64,000 nt of DNA from Dongia_A sp044226685 (GTDB lineage Bacteria; Pseudomonadota; Alphaproteobacteria; Dongiales; Dongiaceae), in NCBI GenBank assembly GCA_044226685.1, contig JBGAGP010000009.1, positions 1 through 64,000 on the forward strand, given 5' to 3'. The translations under genes and the position numbers were made by a program. Below, piece after piece: positions 42,769 through 52,307 of this stretch (its first letter is position 1; every line of letters begins with the position of its first letter). The notes beneath the pieces are model-generated. The model ran no database searches and had not been told where the DNA came from. It saw nothing but the letters and a program-made list of their open reading frames with translations.

Positions 42769-45700
42769 GGCGGGCGACCCGGCGCATCGCTTCGCTGGCG
42801 CTTCCGCTCGCCCTGATCGCGGCCCAGGCGATGCCGTGCGTTGTCCGCGCCGACGATCCGGCCCCCGTGGCCTATCCGGCGGCGACAATCGATCCGGTCG
42901 CGCTGGATCGCAGGATCCAGGAACGCATCGCGGCGGCGCTGGCTCTCAAGAATGCACCGGATCGCGCGGCGGCCTTGTCGGATGCGGTGGCGGAATTCGA
43001 CACTGCGGCGCTGGATCTCGACTCCACCAAGCCGATCCAGGCGACGCTGGCGCGCCTGGCGGCGGCGATGAACCAGGTCCGCCTCGACCTGACCGGCGAG
43101 GATGCCGCGCGCAACCTGGGCGAGGTGCAGGCTTTGACCCTGCGGCTGCCGGATGCGGCGCAGCGCGTGCAGACCACCTTCGACATCGCCCGCGTGGAGA
43201 TCGCGCGGCATGCGCCGGACGCGGCTATCCGCGTGCTGGAATCGATCCGCGCGGAATTCGCGGCGCTGGCGGCGGAGGAGCGCGACCCGGCAATCGTCGA
43301 GCTTGTGGCGCTGCTCTCCGACGGCACGACGGAAGGCCGCGCCAAGGCACGGGTCTGGATCGCCGAGATCGCCGATGGCAATCTGCGGCGCAACGCCATC
43401 CTCAGCTGGGCAAAGGCGCGCCTCGCGGCGGGCGAGACCGACGCCACGGTGATCGCGGCCGCGGCCAGGCGGGCGGCGGATGCGGCCCTGCTCGATCTGT
43501 CCGAAAGCCTGACCCTGCGCCGCAAGTTCGAGGCCGCGGCCCTCGCCGCCTTGAACGCGCAAGCGGCACCGACGCCGGAAATCGATGAAGCCCTGGCGCT
43601 GATCGTCGAGGACATGATCGATGCAGATGCGGAGCCGCTGGACATCTTCGCCATTGACGGCATCGCCGATGCGACCTTGCGGGATCACGAGCTGGTGCGA
43701 CTGGTCGCCTTCAACCTGGATCGGCGGCGGTTCGACGGCGCGCGCCGCTACGCGGCCCAGATTGCCGCGCCGCGCCTGGCGAGCCGCGCCTGGACCAGCA
43801 TCGGCCTTTGGGCGCTGGACGAGAAATACGTGCAGGAGGCGCGCTCGGCCGCCGATCTCGCCCTGGCGCAGGCGAAGGATGTCGCGCTCGAAGCAACGCA
43901 GCGCCGCGACCTGGCGACACTGCTCGCCAGGCTCAACGATCCCGACGCGGCGCTGGCGCTGGCCGCGACGGAACCCGACCGGACCACGGCAGACGAGATC
44001 CGCCGCCTGATCGTCGAGCGCGCGGTCAAGGCCAAGTCCTGGGATGCCGCCGCGGTGGCCCTCGCGCTGATGGATGCAGGTCCCGCGAAGGATGCGGCGC
44101 TGGGCGCGCTGGTCGAAGGCAATGCCAAGCGGCGGAACTGGCCCGAGGCACAGGCCGCGCTCGATCATATCCAGGCGCCGCTGGGCAAGCTGCGCGCCAT
44201 CGCCGCACTGCTCAAGGAGCGGCGGCCGGAAGACCAGGCGGCTGTCCCGTCCACCGCCCTGATCGCGGAGGCCGAGCGCCTCGCCGCTGCGATCGAGATC
44301 GGTCAGGGCAAATCGAGCGCCAATGGCTTCCTTGCCGTGGTGCAATCGCAACGCGGTGACTTCAATGCTGCGCGGCACCTGCTGCTGCGGGCTACGGATG
44401 CGCCGGAATTCACCTGGTCGCTGAACGCCGTGGTAACGGCCCTGGTGCGCTCCGGCGGCGCCGACCAGGCGGTCGCCGCCACGCGCATCGCCATCGGCCC
44501 CACCGACCGGGCACGCGCGCTGCGCGCCATCATTCGCGCGATCGCCGAGACCGGCGACGTGAAGCACGCGGTCCAGCTGGCGGTCGCCATCAAGGACGAT
44601 GCGCAACGGGTGCAGGCGCTACGCGCCGCGGCCGAGACCGGTGCCGGGCAGATCGACCGCTATTCCCTGCTGGACCCGGCCAAGAAAATGGCCCAGGAGG
44701 CGCCGGGACAGGCGGAGAAGCCTGAATTGTTGCGGCCGTTGATGTCGGGCAGCGCCTTCGAGGTCATGCCGCTGCCCAACCAGGCGATCGGCGAATCGCT
44801 GCCAGCCCTGCCTCGGGTGGACTTCACCGCCGAGGAGATCGGCGCCGCGATCCCCTCCGCCGCCCCCGGGCGCCTGCATGTGATGCCGGTGCAGTACAGC
44901 GCCTACAACAAGAAGTTCCTGCTGGTCCTGGCCGGCGCCATCTGGAGCTCCGGCGGCAAGCTGTTCCACATCGACGCCCAGCGGACCGCCTTTCCGGTCT
45001 TCATTTTCCTGGAAAGCGGTGTGTGGAACATGCCGGCCATCGCCCGCACGCTCGAGCAGGGCGGCCATGGCCAGTTCGTGCAGCGCGACGGACGCGACTA
45101 CCTGCTGCGCCTGCCGGTGCTGATCGGTCCCGACGCCACCATGGTGGTGGCCGGCAGCGACGTCGAATCGCTGCGGCTGAACCAGCAGACCGGCAGCTAC
45201 ATCGTCAACGGCGGCAAGCTCTTTGTCTACGACACCGAGATCGTCGGCTGGAACGAGGAGAAGCACGCCCCGGCCGAGCTGGATTATGCGACGCGCGCGC
45301 GGTTCCGGCCGTTCCTCATGGCCTGGAGCGGGTCGCAGACCTTCATCGGCGGGTCGACCATCCGCGCCCTCGGCTATTCCGGCCCGAAGGGCTACGGGTT
45401 GTCGCTGTCCTCCGGCCCGGTCGACTTGGTGAAGTCGCGTTCCTACGTGCTCGCCGAGCCGACGGCGCGCATCGTCGAGAACAGCTTCGACAAGCTGTTC
45501 TACGGCTTCTACAGCTACGAGGCGACCGACGTCGCCCTGGTCGGCAACGAGTATCGCGACAACATCATCTACGGCATCGATCCGCATGACCGAACCAGGC
45601 GGCTCCTGGTCGCCTTCAACACCACCTACGGCACCCACAAGAAGCACGGCATCATCGGTTCGCGCGGCGTGAATGATTCCTGGATCGTCGGCAACGTCAC

Positions 45701-46400
45701 CTTCGACAATCGCGGTTCGGGCATCATGCTGGACCGGTTCAGCTCGAACAACCTCGTCTATGCCAACCACGCCTTCGACAACGACCAGGACGGCCTCACC
45801 TTCCTGGAAAGCCCGTGCAACGTGGCGGCCGCCAACATGGTGTTCGACAACAAGCGGCGCGGCGTGAAGATCCGCAATTCCTGGGACGTCGGCCTGTTTC
45901 ACAACGAGATCAACGGCAATGCCGGGATCGGCATCGAAGGCTATGTGGCGGAGATCGTCGCGCTGCCCGGTCATCCGCATCGCGACCTGCATCGCGACCC
46001 CTATGTGATGTTCACCAACGCGATCCTGGCCAGCAACGAGTTCTCGGCCAACACCGGATACGCCATCTCGATGAACGGTGCCGCGTCGATCAGCACGCGC
46101 GCCAACCGCTTCGTCGGCCAGCACAAGCTGTTCGGCGGCGAGCTTTCCGGCATGCAGGGCCAGCTGTTGAGCTGGCAGGAGGATGGCGTCGCCCTGCAGT
46201 CGAGCTGCGCGCAGCCGATCGAGAACTATGTCTGCCCGTTCGCCGTCAACGGCTATCTCTCCGGCAACGGGCTCTATGCGCAGGATGCCGGCAAGCCGAA
46301 GGCTTGCGCCAAGGCGTTCCGAATCTCGGACGTCGACGAGGCGCCGGAGGACGAGGACGATGCGGCGGATGTGGATTCCCTTTCGGTCGAGGCGCAATGA
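42765..46400 (+). CDS. algG: Mannuronan C5-epimerase AlgG with a large N-terminal helical extension
   Basis: A protein of 1211 residues; Pseudomonas AlgG has 543. A signal peptide (RIASLALPLALIAAQAMPCVVRA) is followed by about 600 residues of alanine-rich helical repeats resembling a TPR or HEAT solenoid (DLATLLARLNDPDAALALAATE, KSWDAAAVALALMDAG). The C-terminal part aligns to AlgG with a constant offset of 622: D939-P-H941-D-R (IDPHDR), where His941 corresponds to the Pseudomonas catalytic base His319, and Arg967 in IIGSRGVNDSW corresponds to Arg345. The right-handed beta-helix repeats are followed by a Cys-rich and acidic tail. It epimerises mannuronate to guluronate in the periplasm. It overlaps algJ and the next gene by ATGA. 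Confidence 0.92.
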   Translation: MRRATRRIASLALPLALIAAQAMPCVVRADDPAPVAYPAATIDPVALDRRIQERIAAALALKNAPDRAAALSDAVAEFDTAALDLDSTKPIQATLARLAAAMNQVRLDLTGEDAARNLGEVQALTLRLPDAAQRVQTTFDIARVEIARHAPDAAIRVLESIRAEFAALAAEERDPAIVELVALLSDGTTEGRAKARVWIAEIADGNLRRNAILSWAKARLAAGETDATVIAAAARRAADAALLDLSESLTLRRKFEAAALAALNAQAAPTPEIDEALALIVEDMIDADAEPLDIFAIDGIADATLRDHELVRLVAFNLDRRRFDGARRYAAQIAAPRLASRAWTSIGLWALDEKYVQEARSAADLALAQAKDVALEATQRRDLATLLARLNDPDAALALAATEPDRTTADEIRRLIVERAVKAKSWDAAAVALALMDAGPAKDAALGALVEGNAKRRNWPEAQAALDHIQAPLGKLRAIAALLKERRPEDQAAVPSTALIAEAERLAAAIEIGQGKSSANGFLAVVQSQRGDFNAARHLLLRATDAPEFTWSLNAVVTALVRSGGADQAVAATRIAIGPTDRARALRAIIRAIAETGDVKHAVQLAVAIKDDAQRVQALRAAAETGAGQIDRYSLLDPAKKMAQEAPGQAEKPELLRPLMSGSAFEVMPLPNQAIGESLPALPRVDFTAEEIGAAIPSAAPGRLHVMPVQYSAYNKKFLLVLAGAIWSSGGKLFHIDAQRTAFPVFIFLESGVWNMPAIARTLEQGGHGQFVQRDGRDYLLRLPVLIGPDATMVVAGSDVESLRLNQQTGSYIVNGGKLFVYDTEIVGWNEEKHAPAELDYATRARFRPFLMAWSGSQTFIGGSTIRALGYSGPKGYGLSLSSGPVDLVKSRSYVLAEPTARIVENSFDKLFYGFYSYEATDVALVGNEYRDNIIYGIDPHDRTRRLLVAFNTTYGTHKKHGIIGSRGVNDSWIVGNVTFDNRGSGIMLDRFSSNNLVYANHAFDNDQDGLTFLESPCNVAAANMVFDNKRRGVKIRNSWDVGLFHNEINGNAGIGIEGYVAEIVALPGHPHRDLHRDPYVMFTNAILASNEFSANTGYAISMNGAASISTRANRFVGQHKLFGGELSGMQGQLLSWQEDGVALQSSCAQPIENYVCPFAVNGYLSGNGLYAQDAGKPKACAKAFRISDVDEAPEDEDDAADVDSLSVEAQ

Positions 46401-48442
46401 TGCATGCCGGTTTCCGCATCGCCATCTATGCGGTTTCGGCCGCTTTCGTCGGCTTCGCCGGTGTCGCCGTCCGTCATGAGGCCGGCTACGGCAAGGAGGC
46501 GGTCGAGGCCATCAGCACGTCGGTGCGTGACGCTGTCGATGCCGGCGACGATGCCGCCGCCGCGGCGCTGCTGGCACGGATGCGCGGGATCGACCCGGCC
46601 AGCGCGGATCTGGAACTGGCGGGGCTGATCCAGCGGGGCTGGAAGGGCGACGGGCGCGAGCCATTGCCGACGGCGGCGGCGCTGCTGCAATCGGCACAGA
46701 GCGGTGTCGGTCCGGTCGCCGTGAAGGCACAGGTCGAGCTTGCCCGCCTGATGTTCTCCGGCCCGAATGCCGATCCGGCGCTGGCCCTGCAGCTGCTTAG
46801 CGAGGCGGCGGCGATCGGCAATTCCCGGGCGGCCTATGAACTGGGGCGTCTCTATGAGATCGGCGGCGTGCTGACGCCCGACGCGGCCAAGGCGGAGACC
46901 TACTACCGGGAGGCGGCGGAAGACGTACGGGATGCCGCGCTCGCCCTGGCCGGACTCTATCGCAACGGCCGCGTGGCGCCGCCGAGTGTCAACGCCGCCG
47001 ATGACAACATTGGCCGGGTCGTGGCGCTGGACCGCCGCGCGGCGGAATCCGGCGATGTCGACGCCATGATGCGGCTGGGCCGGCTCTATCTGTCGGAGGA
47101 TCCACACATTCGCGACCTCGCCCAGGCCAAGTATTGGTTCGAGGCGGCTGCGGCGGCGGGCGAGATCGACGGCCAGGTGCGCCTCGCCTTGATGCTGCGC
47201 GACGGAACCGGCGGCGCGGCGGATCTGCCGCGCTCGGCCGCCTTGCTGCAGAAGGCGGCGGACCAGCAGTCGCGCGAGGCGATGGTCGAGCTGGCGCGGT
47301 CCTATCGTGATGGGCTTGGCGTCGCCGCCGATCCGGCGCGCGCGGTCGAGATCTACCGCAAGGCCGCGTCGCTCGGTTCGGCGGGTGCCATGTCGGAGCT
47401 GGGCCGGGCCTACCGCGACGGCATCGGCGTCGCCCGGGACGCCAAGGAAGGCATGGCCTGGCTGGAAAAGGCCGCGACGCTCGGCCATGCCGGCGCGCAA
47501 TACGAACTGGGCCTCGCGTACCAGGCGGGGGGCGGCGTCACCGTGGATGAACGTCGCGCCTTCATCTGGATGCTGCGGGCGGCGCGCCAGGGCCGGCTGT
47601 CGGCGATGGTCGCGGTGTCGCGGGCCTATGAGCGCGGCGTCGGTGTCGAGGCCAATGCCGACGAATCGGTGCGCTGGGCGATGCGTGCCGTCGATCTCGG
47701 CGTCGACAGCAAGACCATGCTGCTGAAGGCGGCGAATGCCTATGCCGCCGGCGTGCTCGTCGAGCGCAATGTGCCGCGCGCCATCAAGCTGTTCGAGCAG
47801 GTCGCGGCCGATGGCGACGCCAACGCCATGCTTTCGCTGGGCAAGCTCTACGGCGCCGAGGATGCCGGCGGCAATTCGGCCAAGGCTGTCGCCTGGTTCA
47901 AGAAGGCGGAGGAGAGCGGCAAGATCGACGCGCTGATGGAACTGGGCCGCGCCTATGCCGGCGGCGTCGGCGTCGCGCTCGACGAGCGGCGCGCCTTCGA
48001 ATATTTCATGCGGGCGGCGCGCGCCGGCTCGGTCGAAGGCATGCGCGAGCTGGGCACCGCGCTGGCCACCGGATTCGGCGTCAATCCCAACCCGATCCTG
48101 GCGGTGGATTGGTACCGCCGCGCCGCCGCGGCCGGTGATCCCAAGGCCATGCTGTCACTGTCCTTCTGCCTGGAAAACGGCTTCGGCGTGGCGGCGGACA
48201 AGCAGGCGGCGGGCGAATGGCTGCAGCGCGCGGCGGAAAGCGGCAATCCCGAGGCCTATTACCGCCTGGCGCTGGCCTATTCGGAAGGCGGCACCCTGCC
48301 GCGCAACCAGGAGCTTGCCACGCGTTATCTCAATCTGGCCGCGGAGCAGAAACTGCAGCCGGCGGTCAGCTTGCTGTCGGAGCAGACACGCGCGGCCGAG
48401 GCGGCCAAGACCCAACCGGCTGCGGTGGAGCCGACGCCATGA
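46397..48442 (+). CDS. Sel1/TPR-repeat periplasmic scaffold protein, AlgK-like
   Basis: A protein of 681 residues. The N-terminus FRIAIYAVSAAFVGFAGVA is a signal or anchor without a lipobox cysteine, unlike Pseudomonas AlgK (475 residues, lipoprotein). From about residue 130 it is a chain of roughly 14-15 Sel1-type repeats (AAYELGRLYEIGG, AMVELARSYRDGLGVAADPARAVEIYRKAASLG, AMSELGRAYRDGIGVARD and so on). In Pseudomonas AlgK ties the polymerase and modifying proteins to the outer-membrane porin; position and fold suggest the same role here. The ATGA overlaps at both ends tie it to algG and the following unknown gene. Confidence 0.8.
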   Translation: MMHAGFRIAIYAVSAAFVGFAGVAVRHEAGYGKEAVEAISTSVRDAVDAGDDAAAAALLARMRGIDPASADLELAGLIQRGWKGDGREPLPTAAALLQSAQSGVGPVAVKAQVELARLMFSGPNADPALALQLLSEAAAIGNSRAAYELGRLYEIGGVLTPDAAKAETYYREAAEDVRDAALALAGLYRNGRVAPPSVNAADDNIGRVVALDRRAAESGDVDAMMRLGRLYLSEDPHIRDLAQAKYWFEAAAAAGEIDGQVRLALMLRDGTGGAADLPRSAALLQKAADQQSREAMVELARSYRDGLGVAADPARAVEIYRKAASLGSAGAMSELGRAYRDGIGVARDAKEGMAWLEKAATLGHAGAQYELGLAYQAGGGVTVDERRAFIWMLRAARQGRLSAMVAVSRAYERGVGVEANADESVRWAMRAVDLGVDSKTMLLKAANAYAAGVLVERNVPRAIKLFEQVAADGDANAMLSLGKLYGAEDAGGNSAKAVAWFKKAEESGKIDALMELGRAYAGGVGVALDERRAFEYFMRAARAGSVEGMRELGTALATGFGVNPNPILAVDWYRRAAAAGDPKAMLSLSFCLENGFGVAADKQAAGEWLQRAAESGNPEAYYRLALAYSEGGTLPRNQELATRYLNLAAEQKLQPAVSLLSEQTRAAEAAKTQPAAVEPTP

Positions 48443-49764
48443 AACTGCACCTGCGCCCTTGGCCCCGCCGCATCGGAACGGTGATCGGCATCGCGGCCCT
48501 GGCGGCGGCGCTGGACTTCGCGCTGGCGCTCGCCGATTGGCGGATCGCCGGCGCCGGCGACCCGAGCGCGGCCATCGCGGCGGGGTTCCGCTCCGGGGCG
48601 CTGAGCATCGATCCGGTCGAGGATCGCTGGATCGGCCCGCGCCGTGGCTTCGATTGCGCGCTGCTGCAGGCCGGGCTCCCCGGCGCGGCCGATGTGCCTT
48701 TGCTCGCGCTGCCGCGCTACGCGGATCCGCGGGACCTGGCCGAGGATTGCGAGATCCTGCGCGATAAGGCGGTGCGCGATCCCGTCGCGCGATACCAGCG
48801 TGGCGGCGGTTCCGGCGATGTCGGGCTCGGCCACGGCATGCTCGGCGCGGTGCTGGCCTCCGTTCCGCTTCCGCTTCTGCGCTGGGGCATTGTCGGGCTC
48901 TGGCTGGCGGCGCCGCTGCTCGGCCGGGCGCTCGCGGGCGGTGGCGCGGCGAGTGGCGCGGCGCGCGACCTTGCCGATCCGACGGGCCTGCTGCTCGGCC
49001 CATTGCTTGCCGGAACTTGCCTGTGGCTGTGGGGGCCGTCCCTGTCGGCGGCGCTGCCGGTCGGATTGCTGCTGGCGATGACGGGCTGGGCCGGTGCGTC
49101 GGCGGCGTTGCGCGCCGGCACCGGCGGGGCACAGCTGGCTGCGGCTTTGTTCGGGGCCGCCCTTGCGCTTGCTGAATACCGTGCCCCGGTCGCCTGCTGC
49201 GGCTTCGCCGTGCTGCTCTTCTTCGCGTTGCGCCGCGGCCATGCCGCCAACAGATTCCTGCCGGTGGCCTCTTACGTTCTGGCCGGAATCCTGGCGCTTG
49301 GCTCTTGCGATGTCGCCGCGGCGCTGTCAGGCGACGGCACAGCGGGGGCCGTGGTCGAGGCGCTGCTCGACCGGCTCGACCCGGCCTCCGATCCGATCGA
49401 TCCCGCACTGATCAAGGCGACCGTTATCGACACGATTGATTCATCGCTGCCCGGTCCGCGCTCGCTTGCCATGCTCGTCTTCCTGGCGGTCGCCTTCGGC
49501 CTGCTGTTCGCTCCGGCTCTGGCGCGAGCCAGCCAGCGCGAACCGATGCCGGTCGGCCGTGCCTATGCCGCGCTCGCCGGCCTCTCCGCGATCGCCGCCT
49601 GGGTGGCGTGGTTCGGGGGCCGCTCCGCGCTGGCGCCGGCGGAAGGCGGCATCATCTATGCCTGGCTGGCGGCCGCGAGCGCGACGGCCATCCTGCATTG
49701 GCTGTGGAGCCTGGCGCTGCTGCTGCCGCGGCTCGCGCGGCCGGCTGCGGCTTCAGCTGCCTGA
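48439..49764 (+). CDS. Unrecognised polytopic membrane protein of the alginate operon
   Basis: A protein of 441 residues whose ATG overlaps the preceding TGA (48439-48442), so it is translated together with the AlgK-like gene. I recognise no family. One membrane segment at about 12-32 is followed by a periplasmic-looking loop of about 100 residues with two cysteines (RRGFDCALL, DLAEDCEIL), then seven or eight membrane segments (for example LRWGIVGLWLAAPLLGRALA, RFLPVASYVLAGILALG, SLAMLVFLAVAFGLLFAPAL). A short hydrophilic loop at about 305-335 is rich in Asp. It has no counterpart in the Pseudomonas operon. Its last 12 bases overlap the 3' end of the convergent lyase gene. Confidence 0.75.
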   Translation: MKLHLRPWPRRIGTVIGIAALAAALDFALALADWRIAGAGDPSAAIAAGFRSGALSIDPVEDRWIGPRRGFDCALLQAGLPGAADVPLLALPRYADPRDLAEDCEILRDKAVRDPVARYQRGGGSGDVGLGHGMLGAVLASVPLPLLRWGIVGLWLAAPLLGRALAGGGAASGAARDLADPTGLLLGPLLAGTCLWLWGPSLSAALPVGLLLAMTGWAGASAALRAGTGGAQLAAALFGAALALAEYRAPVACCGFAVLLFFALRRGHAANRFLPVASYVLAGILALGSCDVAAALSGDGTAGAVVEALLDRLDPASDPIDPALIKATVIDTIDSSLPGPRSLAMLVFLAVAFGLLFAPALARASQREPMPVGRAYAALAGLSAIAAWVAWFGGRSALAPAEGGIIYAWLAAASATAILHWLWSLALLLPRLARPAAASAA

Positions 49765-50874
49765 GCCGGTCGCCAGCAGCGCGGTGAGATTGCCGCCGAG
49801 CCGGCGCTGCCGCATCGGGCGCAGCTCCTGCAGCCAGCGCTCGGCGCGCGGATCGGCGAAACGGCGGTTGTAGAACTCGAGCCAGGCGAGGTTGGCGGAG
49901 CTGACGGCGGATTCGAGCAGCTGCGGCGCGCCGGCCTTGGCCGCGAACCAGGATGGATCGTCGAGGCCGGACAAGGTCCGGTCGATCAGGCGCAACAGGG
50001 CGGAGTCATGTTCACGATACAGGGCCAGGCCGTTGACTTCGCCGGTTTCGGCGATCGCCACCAGCGGGGCGATGGCGAAGATGTGATATTGCAGTGCCCG
50101 CGACCCGCGCCCGGTCTCCAGCGGCAGGGTGCCGTCGGGCTCGATCTGCTTCAGCGCCCGGCGATAGATTGCGCGGCCCCAATCGATGAAGCCCTGGTCG
50201 TTCAGCGCCAGTCCGGCGGCAGTGACGCCCCAGGCGGCCCAGTAGACATGGTTGTTGTTTCGGCTGTTGAGCTGCAGGTCGCTGCCATAGACCTTGCGCA
50301 CGCGCAGCGCGAGGCGGCGCAGCCAGGACTCGATGGCGGCGCGGTCGGCGGCGGCGATGTCGACTTCGTTGTCGAGCTTGAGATAAGCGAGCGAAGCCGA
50401 AGCCAGCTCCCATTTGCGCACCGCGTCGCCGATGCCGTTGCTCCCGCCAAGCATGGCGCCGGCCTCGGCCCAGCGGCGCAGTCCGGCGATGGCACAGTCC
50501 GCCGCGTCCTGCTGGCGGCCATGCGTCCGCACCACCAGGTCGCTGGCGTCACTGATCTCGTTCATGAAGCTGTAGATGGGGGAACTCAGTTCCTCGTAGT
50601 CGGCGGCGTTCTCCGGATCGATGGTCTCGCGCTTCGCGTCGTCGCTCCGGTACTTGCTCGGCATCTGGAGATCGACCACCGGGTCGGGCAGCGTGGGGCA
50701 GATAAAAGGCCGGCTGGCGACCACTTCGGTCGGGTGCAGATCGGAAAACGGCGAACGGATTCCCGGTTCGCGCAGGCGCAGGCAGGCCCACAATGCCAGG
50801 CATAGTCCAGCCAGGGCGAGGGCGAGGACCAGCGCCACGTGCCGGCGCGGCATGCGGGCGAGGACGCCGATCAC
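49753..50874 (-). CDS. algL: Alginate lyase (polysaccharide lyase family 5)
   Basis: A protein of 373 residues (Pseudomonas 367). The N-terminal hydrophobic segment (VALVLALALAGLCLALWACL) is a signal or anchor. SRNNNHVYWAAWGV carries the PL5 Asn/His/Tyr catalytic residues, and DGTLPLETGRGSRALQYHIFAIAPL the active-site arginine and tyrosine. AlgL degrades stray polymer in the periplasm during export. The start is GTG 50874, overlapping the TGA of the algX gene as GTGA, or ATG 50852. Unlike Pseudomonas, algL here is on the strand opposite the main operon and pairs with algX. Confidence 0.9.
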   Translation of the reverse strand: MIGVLARMPRRHVALVLALALAGLCLALWACLRLREPGIRSPFSDLHPTEVVASRPFICPTLPDPVVDLQMPSKYRSDDAKRETIDPENAADYEELSSPIYSFMNEISDASDLVVRTHGRQQDAADCAIAGLRRWAEAGAMLGGSNGIGDAVRKWELASASLAYLKLDNEVDIAAADRAAIESWLRRLALRVRKVYGSDLQLNSRNNNHVYWAAWGVTAAGLALNDQGFIDWGRAIYRRALKQIEPDGTLPLETGRGSRALQYHIFAIAPLVAIAETGEVNGLALYREHDSALLRLIDRTLSGLDDPSWFAAKAGAPQLLESAVSSANLAWLEFYNRRFADPRAERWLQELRPMRQRRLGGNLTALLATGSGS

Positions 50875-52307
50875 AAGGCCGGCTCCGGTCGCCGGCACAG
50901 CGTGACGGTGGCGCTGCCCGCGGCGGGCGAGCGCGGACGCACCGCGATCTCGCGCAGGGTCGAAGCCTGGTCGCCCGGCAGTTCGAGGAAGTAGTGGTTG
51001 GTCGCCACCTGGGCGCGCGCCAGGTCGATGGCGATGCGCTCGCGCCGCAGATCGGCGTAGTCCACCGAATAATCGAACTCGCGGATCGAGGTGTCGGACA
51101 GCGACAGGTCGAGATAGACGTTCGGCGGCAGCTTGGCCGCCGCCTGTTCGTCCAGGTGCAGGGCCACGGTGCGGCCGCGATCCAGCTGCACGGTGTTGCT
51201 GAGGACCGCCTGGTCGCCGCTGCAAGGTCCGGCGATGGCGCCGAGCAGCTGGCGGATCTCCAGCTCGGTCGCCGGGTCGAAGGGGCGGAACTCCCAGACC
51301 AGGAGCTTCGGCGGCGCCGACTGGAAATCGGTGGAATAGAGATAGCTCATGATCGAGGTAACCAGTCCGCCGCCCGGGATCGCCGAATTGAGCAGGTCGA
51401 CCGACATCGCCTGCTGCAGGAAGCCGCCGAAATTGGCATCACCGCCGTCGCTGCGGAACGACATGCTGGTGCCGACGAGCACGACCTGCGGCACGCCTTC
51501 GTCGCCCAGCAAGCTGGCGGCTGCGTCGTCGCCGCCTTGTTTCTCGGTGACGTAGCGGGTTGCGGTCTCGTAGGTCTTGCCGGAACCGCAGACCTGGTCC
51601 AGCGCGTCGACCCAGTATTGCCGCGGGTTCATCTCGCCTTCCGCGCGGGTGGCAAACTCGGCCCTGGGCAGGTCCTTGTAGACATCGCTGGCGCCAATCG
51701 CGGCGGCGAGCGCCTCCGCCGCGATGCGGGCACCCTCGGGGCGCCAGTGGATGTCACGGTGGTAGTAGAACTCGACCGGCGCCTTGGCCCGCGCGGCCGC
51801 AATCGCCTCGCGCAGGTTGGGCACGATCGCACCGCTTTCGCGCAGCGATTCGACGAACACGTCATAGCCCTCGGCGATGCGGGGGTAGTCCAGCTTCTCC
51901 GCCTCGAAGCGGGCGGGGTCGACATGGGCGGATTCGATCAGGCCGCGCGGCGGCGGCACCACGATGGCCAGTTGCGTGCCGCGTTCGCGCAACGCGGCGA
52001 CGAAGGTGCGCAGGGCCGCCAGGTCGCGGTCCGGCAGCCAGCCGAGCAGGGCGAAGTCGCCGCTGGCGTTGAACACCCAGCCGTCCTTGCCCGGCTGCAA
52101 ACCGCGCATATGGGGGTCGATGGTCTTCGATCCCTCGGGCCAGGCGGCGCAGAAGGGAACCGGCGGTACCACTTCTGTCGGCGCGGCGGCAGATTGCGCC
52201 GCAGCCGGCTGGGCGAAAGCCGCGCCGAGAATCGCCAGCGCTGCCAGGACGGTCGACGTCCGGTGCCGGGCGCAGTCACGCAACACGCAACACAAGGATG
52301 AGATCAT
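50871..52307 (-). CDS. algX: Alginate acetyltransferase AlgX
   Basis: A protein of 478 residues (Pseudomonas 474). Signal peptide ends near AFAQPAAAQSA. The SGNH domain has Asp185 and His187 (HRDIHWRPEGA) and the serine in VLVGTSMSFRS. The C-terminal carbohydrate-binding-like module ends in SATVTLCRRP. AlgX places the final acetyl groups on mannuronate residues. Start ATG 52307 has GGAG 9 bases upstream and lies within the start region of the divergent algX-like gene. The following algL gene overlaps its stop. Confidence 0.88.
   Translation of the reverse strand: MISSLCCVLRDCARHRTSTVLAALAILGAAFAQPAAAQSAAAPTEVVPPVPFCAAWPEGSKTIDPHMRGLQPGKDGWVFNASGDFALLGWLPDRDLAALRTFVAALRERGTQLAIVVPPPRGLIESAHVDPARFEAEKLDYPRIAEGYDVFVESLRESGAIVPNLREAIAAARAKAPVEFYYHRDIHWRPEGARIAAEALAAAIGASDVYKDLPRAEFATRAEGEMNPRQYWVDALDQVCGSGKTYETATRYVTEKQGGDDAAASLLGDEGVPQVVLVGTSMSFRSDGGDANFGGFLQQAMSVDLLNSAIPGGGLVTSIMSYLYSTDFQSAPPKLLVWEFRPFDPATELEIRQLLGAIAGPCSGDQAVLSNTVQLDRGRTVALHLDEQAAAKLPPNVYLDLSLSDTSIREFDYSVDYADLRRERIAIDLARAQVATNHYFLELPGDQASTLREIAVRPRSPAAGSATVTLCRRPEPAL

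Noticed and set aside
41661..46400. A 1579-codon frame reading through algJ into algG
   Set aside because: The first 368 codons overlap algJ in another frame with no protein character; the ATG at 42765 overlaps the algJ stop and begins a signal peptide.
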